From: Phosphoribacter sp037045055
GTDB taxonomy: Bacteria; Actinomycetota; Actinomycetes; Actinomycetales; Dermatophilaceae
Direction: 5' to 3'
DNA length: 64,000 bases
Assembly (NCBI GenBank): GCA_037045055.1
Contig: JBAOHJ010000003.1
Coordinates: 186,001 to 250,000, forward strand
Part shown: positions 17,362 through 24,729 of the stretch, piece by piece
Numbering within the stretch: the first letter of the stretch is position 1
Layout of the letters: each line of letters begins with the position of its first letter
Notes under the pieces: model-generated
Database searches by the model: none
Seen by the model: only the letters and a program-made list of their open reading frames with translations
What the model was told of the DNA's origin: nothing
Translations under genes and position numbers: made by a program

Positions 17362-18003
17362 ATGATCCGCTACGCCCAGGCCGAACGACGGGCGCTCTGC
17401 GACACCCTCATCGCCCTCGGCCCGGACGCCCCGACGCTCTGCCACCCCTGGCGCACCCGCGACCTCGCCGCCCATCTCGTGCTGCGCGACTCGCGCCCGG
17501 ACCTCGCCGCCGGCCTGGTGATCAAGCCGCTGGCCCGACGGCTGGACCGGGCCATGGCCGAGAAGGCCAAGGAGGACTACCCCACCCTCGTGGACTGGAT
17601 CCGCTACCCGCCGGCCGTGGCGCTGGCCGCCCGCCTGGCCCCGGTCGACGAGGCCCTCAACACCATGGAGTTCTACATCCACCACGAGGACGTCCTGCGC
17701 GCCGCCCCCGACGTCACGCCGCGCGCGCTCGACCCCGACCACGAGCACGCCCTCTGGTCCGCGCTCAAGGGCGTGGCCCGGCTGCTCTACCGGCGGTCCC
17801 CCGCCGGAGTCGTCCTGGTCACCCCGCGTTTTGGGCGCTACGTGGCCAAGAGCTCCGGTGAGGTGGGCACGGCCGTCGTCACCGGCGCGGTGGGCGACCT
17901 GGCGCTGTACAGCTACGGGCGCAAGGGCGTGGCGGACGTGACGATCACCGGACCCGACGAGGCCGTCCAGGCCCTGCGTGACACCCGCCTGTCGCTGCCC
18001 TGA
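17362..18003 (+). CDS. TIGR03085/maleylpyruvate isomerase-like (DinB-fold) protein
   Basis: 213 residues: YAQAERRALCDTL, CHPWRTRDLAAHLVLRD, and MEFYIHHEDVLRAAP. The spaced His residues match the metal-binding DinB/maleylpyruvate-isomerase N-terminal fold, a family that in actinobacteria often uses mycothiol. The C-terminal part resembles the usual small sterol-carrier-like domain. Function unknown. It ends 6 bp before the stop of the convergent methyltransferase. Confidence 0.75.
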   Translation: MIRYAQAERRALCDTLIALGPDAPTLCHPWRTRDLAAHLVLRDSRPDLAAGLVIKPLARRLDRAMAEKAKEDYPTLVDWIRYPPAVALAARLAPVDEALNTMEFYIHHEDVLRAAPDVTPRALDPDHEHALWSALKGVARLLYRRSPAGVVLVTPRFGRYVAKSSGEVGTAVVTGAVGDLALYSYGRKGVADVTITGPDEAVQALRDTRLSLP

Positions 18004-18009
18004 CCGCGG

Positions 18010-18618
18010 CTATCCCGGTCGCAGCAGCGCGACGACGAAGTCGGCATCCGCGGCATACGGGCGCAGGTCCCACGTCGACAGCAGCAGGTCCGCGACCAGA
18101 CCCACCGCGGCGGCGTCCTCGAGCAGCCGCGGCACCGGGTAGCCGCGGTCGGTGCCGAAGCCGACGACCAGACGCCCGTCGCCGGCCAGGTGCCGGCCCA
18201 GCCGATCGAGGACGTCGCGTCGGGTGGAGGGTGCGCAGAAGGTGAGCACGTTGCCGGCGCAGACGACCGCGTCGAACCCCGCCGGTATGCCGCGCGCCGG
18301 CAGGTCCAGCTCGGCCAGGTCGGCCACCAGCCAAGTCGGCCCCGGATAGTCGGCCGCCGCCGCCTCGACGAGCACCGGGTCGACGTCGACGCCGACGACC
18401 TCGTGGCCGGCGGCATACAGGTGCGCCCCCACCCGACCGCCCCCGCAGCCTGCGTCGAGCACCCGCGACCCGCGCTCGAGCATCGCGTCCACGGTGCGGG
18501 CCTCGCCGGCGATGTCCACCCCGTCCAGGCGCAGCCGGCGGAACCGCTCGACGTACCACTGCGAGTGCCCGGGGTCCTGCGCCACCTTGCGCATCCACAG
18601 GCTCGGCTCCGGACTCAC
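18010..18618 (-). CDS. Class I SAM-dependent methyltransferase
   Basis: 202 residues. Motif I VLDAGCGGGRVGAHL, motif II VVGVDVDPVLVEAA and a following LVADLAELDLP are the standard SAM-binding elements. GTG 18618 overlaps the hisF stop (GTGA), so it is co-translated with hisF, but I see no link to histidine synthesis. Target unknown. Confidence 0.85.
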   Translation of the reverse strand: MSPEPSLWMRKVAQDPGHSQWYVERFRRLRLDGVDIAGEARTVDAMLERGSRVLDAGCGGGRVGAHLYAAGHEVVGVDVDPVLVEAAAADYPGPTWLVADLAELDLPARGIPAGFDAVVCAGNVLTFCAPSTRRDVLDRLGRHLAGDGRLVVGFGTDRGYPVPRLLEDAAAVGLVADLLLSTWDLRPYAADADFVVALLRPG

Positions 18619-19388
18619 CGCACCACCACCCCGGCCGCCCGCAAGGCGTCCTTGACCTGCCCGACGGTCAGCTCGCCGAAATGGAACACGCTCGCCGCGA
18701 GCACCGCGTCGGCCCCGGCGGCCACCGCGGGCGCGAAGTGCTCCACCCGCCCGGCGCCGCCGCTGGCCACCACCGGGATGCTCACCGCGGCCCGCACGGC
18801 CCGGATCAGGTCCAGGTCGAAGCCGTCCTTGGTGCCGTCGGCGTCCATGGAGTTGAGCAGGATCTCGCCGGCGCCCAGGCCCTGCGCCTGGGCGCACCAG
18901 GACAGCGCGTCGAGGTCCACCGGGGTGCGACCCCCGTGCGTGGTCATGACGAAGTCGCCGGTGCGACGTCCCTGCGCGTCCACCCGACGGCGCACGTCGG
19001 CCGACAGGACGAGCACCTGTGCCCCGAACCGGTCCGCGATCTGCGCGATGAGCTCGGGTCGGGCGATCGCCGCGGTGTTGACCCCCACCTTGTCCGCTCC
19101 GGCCCGCAGCAGCCGGTCGACGTCCTCGACGCTGCGGACCCCCCCGCCGACGGTGAGCGGGATGAACACCTGCTCGGCGGTGCGTCGCACCACGTCGTAG
19201 GTCGTCTCGCGGTCACCGCTGCTGGCCGTGACGTCGAGGAAGGTCAGCTCGTCGACGCCCTGGGCGTCGTAGCCCCGGGCCAGCTCGACCGGGTCGCCGG
19301 CGTCGCGCAGGTCGGCGAAGTTGACCCCCTTGACGACCCGCCCGGCGTCGACGTCGAGGCAGGCGATGACCCTGGTCGCCACGCTCAC
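18615..19388 (-). CDS. hisF: Imidazole glycerol phosphate synthase cyclase subunit HisF
   Basis: TIM-barrel cyclase of 257 residues that, with HisH, makes IGP and AICAR in histidine biosynthesis. ACLDVDAGRVVKGVNF holds the first catalytic Asp; LTVGGGVRSVEDV and ASGGAGRVEHF are the phosphate-binding loops; LSADVRR has the second catalytic Asp. GTG 19388 (VSVATRVIACLD) is chosen. Other his genes are not nearby. Confidence 0.95.
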   Translation of the reverse strand: MSVATRVIACLDVDAGRVVKGVNFADLRDAGDPVELARGYDAQGVDELTFLDVTASSGDRETTYDVVRRTAEQVFIPLTVGGGVRSVEDVDRLLRAGADKVGVNTAAIARPELIAQIADRFGAQVLVLSADVRRRVDAQGRRTGDFVMTTHGGRTPVDLDALSWCAQAQGLGAGEILLNSMDADGTKDGFDLDLIRAVRAAVSIPVVASGGAGRVEHFAPAVAAGADAVLAASVFHFGELTVGQVKDALRAAGVVVR

Positions 19389-19425
19389 GGGAGCCAATGT
19401 AGTTGCCCGGATACGCTGGACCGTC

Positions 19426-20028
19426 GTGCGGTTCCACATCACGGACCCCGCGGATCGCACCGCGGTCGAGGCGGTCGCCCGGCTCGCGGGGGCCGCGACC
19501 GCGCGGTGTGGCGGCACGGTCGTCGTCGCCGTCGACGGCCCGAGCGGCTCGGGCAAGACGACGTTTGCCGCGGCCCTCGCCGCCGCGCTGGACTGCCCTG
19601 TGCTGCCCATGGACTCGCTCTACCCCGGCTGGGACGGGCTGGCCGCCGGCGTCGAGCGCCTGACCCGCGAGGTCCTGGCGCCGATCGCGGGCGGCGAGCC
19701 GGCGGCCTACCGGCGGTGGGACTGGCACCGCGACGCGCTCGGGGAGTGGGTCGAGGTGGCCGGCGGCCGGTGGCTCGTCGTCGACGGGTGCGGCGCCGGC
19801 GCCGGGCCGGCCCGCCGGTATGCCGCGGTGCGGGTGTGGGTGGACGCCGACGCGGCGACCCGCCGCCGGCGCGGGGTCGAGCGCGACGGGGCGACCTACG
19901 AGCCGCACTGGGAGCGCTGGGCCGCGCAGGAGGCGGCGCTGTTCGAGGCCGACCGCACCCGGGAGCGGGCCGACGTGGTGGTCCACACCGGGCCGACGTC
20001 CGGGCCGAGCGGATCGCCCGCGCGCTGA
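19426..20028 (+). CDS. P-loop kinase, uridine-kinase-like
   Basis: 200 residues with the Walker A motif GPSGSGKTT at 38-46 and the PMDSLYPGW segment seen in actinobacterial uridine kinase-like ATPases, followed by YRRWDWHRD and LVVDGCGAG. Probably phosphorylates a nucleoside or similar small molecule; substrate not provable here. GTG 19426 is the start. It converges on the carbonic-anhydrase-like gene. Confidence 0.75.
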   Translation: MRFHITDPADRTAVEAVARLAGAATARCGGTVVVAVDGPSGSGKTTFAAALAAALDCPVLPMDSLYPGWDGLAAGVERLTREVLAPIAGGEPAAYRRWDWHRDALGEWVEVAGGRWLVVDGCGAGAGPARRYAAVRVWVDADAATRRRRGVERDGATYEPHWERWAAQEAALFEADRTRERADVVVHTGPTSGPSGSPAR

Positions 20029-20044
20029 GCGGCCCCGCGGGCGA

Positions 20045-20593
20045 TCAGCGCCGGCCCGCCTCGCCGTCGAGATCGGCAGCGGCGGCCAGGGCGCCGCGGT
20101 GCAGGTCGGCGTTGCGCACGTAGTGCGCCGCGCTGAACGCCAGCCCCTGCCGCTCGGCCTCGGTCAGTGCTCGGCGGACCGTCGCGGGCACCCCGGCCAC
20201 CAACGACCCGGGTGGCACGACGACGCCCTCGGCGACCAGCGCCATCGCCGCCACCATCGAGCCGGCCCCGATGACCGCGCCGTTGAGCACCGTCGCGCCC
20301 ATCCCGACCAGCGCCCCGTCCTGCACGGTGCACCCGTGCAGGATCGCCGCGTGCCCCACGGTGACGCCCTCGCCCACGGTCAGCGGGCAGCCGGGGTCGG
20401 CGTGGCACACGGTGTTGTCCTGCAGGTTCGACCGGGCGCCGAGGGTGATCTGTTCGCGGTCCCCGCGCACCACCACGCCGTACCACACGCTCGCGCCCTC
20501 GCCCACGCGCACCCGCCCGATGAGCGTGGCCGTGGGGGCGATCCACGCCCCCGGCGCGACCTGCGGGACGTGCTCGCCGATGGGGATCAACAC
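20045..20593 (-). CDS. Gamma carbonic anhydrase-family protein
   Basis: 182 residues built of left-handed beta-helix hexapeptides (V/I-G-x-G-A patterns). The three zinc-binding His are present in the CHADPG and VGHAAILHG segments, and RGDREQITLGARSNLQDN is the family signature. GTG 20593 has a strong AGGAGG site 4 nt upstream. Possible activities are CO2 hydration or an acyltransferase-like role. Confidence 0.88.
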   Translation of the reverse strand: MLIPIGEHVPQVAPGAWIAPTATLIGRVRVGEGASVWYGVVVRGDREQITLGARSNLQDNTVCHADPGCPLTVGEGVTVGHAAILHGCTVQDGALVGMGATVLNGAVIGAGSMVAAMALVAEGVVVPPGSLVAGVPATVRRALTEAERQGLAFSAAHYVRNADLHRGALAAAADLDGEAGRR

Positions 20594-20616
20594 GGGGCCT
20601 CCTGGCAGTGGCCGCC

Positions 20617-20652
20617 GGCGGCATACCGGGCGTGCCTGCAGGGTATGCCGCC
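20617..20652. repeat. Inverted pair of the GTATGCCG word in the cstA upstream region
   Basis: GGCGGCATACC (20617-20627) and GGTATGCCGCC (20642-20652) are perfect 11-bp complements with a 14-nt loop. Each arm is one copy of the dispersed word. It lies 24 bp upstream of the carbonic-anhydrase start and 140 bp before cstA, so it could be a hairpin in the RNA or a protein site. Confidence 0.75.
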
Positions 20653-20791
20653 GTGCCGGACCCGCGAGGGCGGAGGTCACGTTTCGATGCCCGCCTTAGC
20701 GGTAATCCCCGTTTCGGGACGTCCGGGACTACCTTGCTGTGCGTCGGCTATGCGCAGCCGGCTCGAGGCACCCCGCGAGCGAAGGAGCCCG

Positions 20792-23062
20792 ATGAGCCAG
20801 GACACCGCCATCCGGACCATCACCAACGACCCGGACCGCCCCCCGATCGCCATCGAGGAACCGCTGGGCACCCATCCGGTGAGCAAGGGGGTGTTCGTCG
20901 TCATCGCCCTCGTCGCGACGGTGGCCTGGGCCATGGTCGCCCTCGTCCGCGGGGAACGGGTCAACGCCGTGTGGCTGGTCCTGGCCGCCGTGGGCAGCTA
21001 CCTCATCGCCCTGCGCTTCTACGCCCGGCTCATCGAGTACAAGGTGCTCAGGCCCCGCGACAGCCGGATGACCCCGGCCGAGGAGTTCGAGAACGGCAAG
21101 GACTTCATGCCCACCGACCGGCGGGTGCTCTTCGGGCACCACTTCGCGGCCATTGCCGGGGCGGGCCCGCTGGTCGGGCCGGTCCTCGCCGCGCAGATGG
21201 GCTACCTGCCCGGCACGCTGTGGATCATCCTCGGGGTGATCTTCGCCGGCGCGGTGCAGGACTACATGGTGCTGCACATGTCGATCCGCCGGCGCGGGCG
21301 CAGCCTGGGGCAGATGGCCCGCGAGGAGCTCGGCCCGGTCGGCGGCTGGGCCGCCATCATCGGGGTGCTCACCATCATGATCATCCTCATCGCGGTGCTC
21401 GGCATCGTCGTCATCGGGGCGCTGGCCGCCAGCCCGTGGGGGGTCTACTCCATCGCCATGACGATCCCCATCGCGCTGTTCATGGGGGTCTACCTGCGCT
21501 TCCTGCGCCCCGGCAAGGTCAACGAGGTGTCGATCATCGGGGTGGCCCTGCTGCTGTTCGCCGTCATCAGCGGGCAGTGGGTGTCGGAGTCCTCGTGGGG
21601 GCAGTCGCTGTTCACGTTGAGCCCGGTCGCCCTCGCGTACTGGCTCGCGGCATACGGGTTCGCCGCCTCGATCCTGCCGGTGTGGCTGCTGTTGGCGCCG
21701 CGGGACTACCTGTCGACGTTCATGAAGGTCGGCACCATCGTCGTGCTGGCCATCGGCATCCTCGTCACCGCCCCGGTGATCCGGATGCCGGCGCTCACTC
21801 AGTTCGGCCGGGACGGCACCGGCCCGGCGTTCGCCGGGACGCTCTTCCCGTTCCTGTTCATCACCATCGCCTGCGGGGCGATCTCCGGGTTCCACGCGCT
21901 GATCGCCTCGGGCACCACCCCGAAGCTCATCGAGAAGGAGAGCCAGGCCCGGCTGATCGGCTACGGCGGCATGCTCACCGAGTCGTTCGTGGCGATCATG
22001 GCGCTCATCACCGCATGCATCCTCGACCAGCACCTGTACTTCGTCATGAACGCCCCGGCCGGGGTCACCGGCGGCACCCCGGAGCTGGCCGCGGCATACG
22101 CGAACAAGCTCCCGCTGACCTCCCCCGGCGGCACGCCCCTGGATCCGGTCTCGGCGCAGACCATCGCCCAGGCGGCCAGCGACGTCGGGGAGAAGACGAT
22201 CGTCTCGCGCACCGGCGGCGCACCGACGCTGGCGTTCGGGATGAGCGAGGTCATGTCGTTCTTCGGCGGGTCGGGGATGAAGGCGTTCTGGTACCACTTC
22301 GCGGTGATGTTCGAGGCGCTGTTCATCCTCACCACCATCGACGCGGGGACCCGGGTGGCGCGGTTCATGTTCTCCGACGCCATCGGCAACGTCCCCGGGC
22401 TCTCCCGCTTCAAGGACCCCTCGTGGCGGCCGGGTGCCTGGATCTGCTCGCTCGTCGTGGTGCTCGGGTGGGGCTCGATCCTCGTCATGGGCGTCACCGA
22501 CCCGCTCGGCGGGATCAACACCCTGTTCCCCCTGTTCGGCATCTCCAACCAGCTGCTGGCCGGGCTCGCGCTCACCGTGGTGTTCACCGTGACGATGAAG
22601 AAGGGGCTGTTCCGCTGGGCGTGGATCCCCGGGGTGCCGCTGGTGTGGGTGCTCACCGTGACGATGACCGCCTCGTGGCAGAAGATCTTCTCCAGCAACC
22701 CGGCGATCGGCTACTGGGCCAACCACGAGGCCTTCGCCGAGGCCCGTGCCGCCGGCAAGACCTCGTTCGGCACGGCGCGTACCGTCGAGGACATGGACAA
22801 GGTCATCCGCAACACCGTGGTCCAGGAGTCGCTGTCGGTGCTCTTCGCGGTGCTCGTGGCGGTGACCGTCCTGGCCGCCTTGCGGGTGTGCTGGCGGGCC
22901 TGGCGCCAGGGCGGGCTGCCGACCAGCGAGGAGCCGGACCGGCCCTCGCGGATCTTCGCCCCGCGCAGCTTCGTGCCCACCCCGGCCGAGAAGGCGGTCC
23001 TGGCCCAGTGGGCGGCCGCCGGACTGGATCCGACGCCGGTCGGCGCGAGGCCCCACCGTTGA
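20792..23062 (+). CDS. cstA: Carbon starvation protein CstA (pyruvate/peptide transporter family)
   Basis: Large inner-membrane protein of 756 residues with many hydrophobic helices. Family segments are clear: FGHHFAAIAGAGPLVGPVLAAQMGYLPG, GAVQDYMVLHMSIRRRGRSLG, SGFHALIASGTTPKLI, TIDAGTRVARFM and FGISNQLLAG. CstA-type proteins import pyruvate or peptides during carbon limitation. GAAGGAG at 20781-20787 fits ATG 20792. ybdD follows with a TTGA overlap. Confidence 0.94.
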   Translation: MSQDTAIRTITNDPDRPPIAIEEPLGTHPVSKGVFVVIALVATVAWAMVALVRGERVNAVWLVLAAVGSYLIALRFYARLIEYKVLRPRDSRMTPAEEFENGKDFMPTDRRVLFGHHFAAIAGAGPLVGPVLAAQMGYLPGTLWIILGVIFAGAVQDYMVLHMSIRRRGRSLGQMAREELGPVGGWAAIIGVLTIMIILIAVLGIVVIGALAASPWGVYSIAMTIPIALFMGVYLRFLRPGKVNEVSIIGVALLLFAVISGQWVSESSWGQSLFTLSPVALAYWLAAYGFAASILPVWLLLAPRDYLSTFMKVGTIVVLAIGILVTAPVIRMPALTQFGRDGTGPAFAGTLFPFLFITIACGAISGFHALIASGTTPKLIEKESQARLIGYGGMLTESFVAIMALITACILDQHLYFVMNAPAGVTGGTPELAAAYANKLPLTSPGGTPLDPVSAQTIAQAASDVGEKTIVSRTGGAPTLAFGMSEVMSFFGGSGMKAFWYHFAVMFEALFILTTIDAGTRVARFMFSDAIGNVPGLSRFKDPSWRPGAWICSLVVVLGWGSILVMGVTDPLGGINTLFPLFGISNQLLAGLALTVVFTVTMKKGLFRWAWIPGVPLVWVLTVTMTASWQKIFSSNPAIGYWANHEAFAEARAAGKTSFGTARTVEDMDKVIRNTVVQESLSVLFAVLVAVTVLAALRVCWRAWRQGGLPTSEEPDRPSRIFAPRSFVPTPAEKAVLAQWAAAGLDPTPVGARPHR

Positions 23063-23277
23063 CCACCCGCGCGGACCGGGCCTGGGTGGCCCGGCTCCGG
23101 CGGGCCGCCGGGGCGGTGCGCTGGTACGTGCGCGGGGTGACCGGGGCCGACGCCTACGAGCGCTACCTGCGACACCAGCGCCAGGCTCACCCCGGGCAGC
23201 CCCCGCTGACCGAGCGGGCCTTCTGGCGCGAGCACACCGACGACCGCGACACCAACCCCCGGATGCGCTGCTGCTGA
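23059..23277 (+). CDS. ybdD: YbdD/YjiX-family small protein
   Basis: 72 residues beginning at TTG 23059, which overlaps the cstA stop as TTGA. The motif YERYLRHQRQAHPGQPPLTERAFWREHTD is the DUF466/YbdD signature. Genes of this family nearly always follow cstA-type transporters and YbdD-like proteins are needed for pyruvate uptake by CstA/BtsT in E. coli. It is easily missed because of its size and TTG start. Confidence 0.9.
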   Translation: MTTRADRAWVARLRRAAGAVRWYVRGVTGADAYERYLRHQRQAHPGQPPLTERAFWREHTDDRDTNPRMRCC

Positions 23278-23340
23278 TCCGCGCGCGTCGACACGCCTCG
23301 GCCGGTATGCCGCACGCCGGAGGGCCTGCCGGCCCGGTCG

Positions 23341-23832
23341 CTACGGCGGGTCGAGCGGTCCGGCGGCCACCTGGGCGGCGAGGTAGGCGCTCAGGCCGAC
23401 CTGCTCGACCGCGGCCAGCTGTGCCTCGAACCAGTCGGCATGGCGTTCCTCCTCCACCGCGGAGGCCTCGAACAGCGACGCGGTCGCCTGGTCGTCCAGG
23501 GCCCGGCACTCGCGGGCCAGGTCGTTGAAGAGCGCCACCGCGGCATACTCGCCGGCCACCGCGATGCGCAGGATCGCCTGCGGGTCCTCGCCGATCTCCA
23601 GCGGGCCGAAGTCGGTGAGCCTGGGCCGGCCCTCGAACAGCAGGATGCGCTTGACCAGGGCGTCGCTGTCCCTCATCTCCTCCAGCGACAGGTCGTAGAA
23701 CACCTGGCCCAACCGGGGCAGTCCCCAGCCCTGGAGCATCCGGGCGTTGAGGAAGTAGGTGTTCATCACCCGCAGCTCGAAAGTCAGGGCGTCGTTGAGC
23801 AGCTCGACGATGCGCGGATTCCTCGGGTGCAC
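23341..23832 (-). CDS. bfr: Bacterioferritin with an altered ferroxidase ligand
   Basis: 163 residues, the usual bacterioferritin length, with four ferritin helices. LNDALTFELRVMNTYFLNARM aligns with the start of known Bfr, EEM carries the heme-ligand methionine (Met53), and EEERHADWFEAQL the last di-iron Glu/His. The second helix reads EEMRDSD where known Bfr have EEMKHAD, so the ligand equivalent to His54 is Asp55. GTG 23832 is supported by GGAAGGAG upstream. Confidence 0.88.
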   Translation of the reverse strand: MHPRNPRIVELLNDALTFELRVMNTYFLNARMLQGWGLPRLGQVFYDLSLEEMRDSDALVKRILLFEGRPRLTDFGPLEIGEDPQAILRIAVAGEYAAVALFNDLARECRALDDQATASLFEASAVEEERHADWFEAQLAAVEQVGLSAYLAAQVAAGPLDPP

Positions 23833-23956
23833 CCGCAGGCTCCTTCCTGGTCGGCGCCGACCCGAGAAGACTAGGCGACCGGGTGCCTGGGAGGTAGCCA
23901 CGCGGCGGGCCGGCGCTGGCTACAGTCGTGCCAGGCCCAGTGAGGAGGTGTCGCGG

Positions 23957-24727
23957 GTGGCTCGGTCGCCGTCCGGGGAGTCGCTGTTGACGCGGGCAGT
24001 GCGCATCCTCGACCTGTTCGTCGCGGAGCGGCCCGCGTTGTCGGTCGCCCAGATCGCCCGGCAGGCCCGGCTGCCGGCGTCCACCGCGCAGCGCCTGGTC
24101 GCCGAGCTGCTCGAGCTCGGCCTGCTGGAGCGCGACGGCGAGGGGCGGGTCCGGATGGGCCTGCGGCTGTGGGAGATGAGCGTGCGGTCCTCGCGGGCGC
24201 TGGGGTTGAGCGAGGCGTCCATGCCCTACCTGCAGGACATCCACCGGGCGCTGCGGGTCGACGTCCAGGTGGCCGTCCTCGACGGTGCCGACGTGCTCTA
24301 CCTGGAGAAGCTCGGGATCAACCCGGCCATCAACGTCACCAAGATCGCCGGTCGGCTGCCGGCCCACGCCACCTCGGCGGGGCTGGTGCTGCTCGCGTTC
24401 GCCCCTCGGGAGGTCACCGATCGCGTGCTCGCCGGGCCGCTGCCGCGGATGGCCTCCGGCACCCTCACCGAGCCCGCCGCGATCCGCCGGTTGCTGGCGC
24501 ACGCGCGGCGTACCGGCTTCGTGGTGTCCAAGGCGATGCTGCGCGACAACGCCACCGGCATCGCCGTGCCGATCCGCCGCTCCCCGGCCGAGGTCGTGGC
24601 CTCGCTCTCGGTGGTCGTGCCGGTCGAGGACCATCCGCGCCGGTACCTGCCCGCGCTGCTCGCCGCCGCCCAGGGTATCGGCCGGAGCATGGGCGGGGCG
24701 GGCTCGCGCAGCGCCGCCGGGGCCTGA
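23957..24727 (+). CDS. IclR-family transcriptional regulator
   Basis: 256 residues. N-terminal winged helix (LLTRAVRILDLF, LPASTAQRLVAELLELGLLERD) followed by the IclR effector domain with LPAHATSAGLVLLAF and GIAVPIRR. GTG 23957 follows a strong GAGGAGGTG at 23942-23950. IclR regulators often govern aromatic-acid catabolism; the convergent FAD monooxygenase, 2 bp away, is a plausible target but not proven. Confidence 0.88.
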   Translation: MARSPSGESLLTRAVRILDLFVAERPALSVAQIARQARLPASTAQRLVAELLELGLLERDGEGRVRMGLRLWEMSVRSSRALGLSEASMPYLQDIHRALRVDVQVAVLDGADVLYLEKLGINPAINVTKIAGRLPAHATSAGLVLLAFAPREVTDRVLAGPLPRMASGTLTEPAAIRRLLAHARRTGFVVSKAMLRDNATGIAVPIRRSPAEVVASLSVVVPVEDHPRRYLPALLAAAQGIGRSMGGAGSRSAAGA

Positions 24728-24729
24728 GG

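Noticed and set aside
20730..20735. TACCTT as the cstA promoter
   Set aside because: Fits TAnnnT but without a -35 and too common by chance in this region to list.
20045..23277. Biosynthetic or defence island around cstA
   Set aside because: All genes have ordinary housekeeping families with codon use like the rest of the window.
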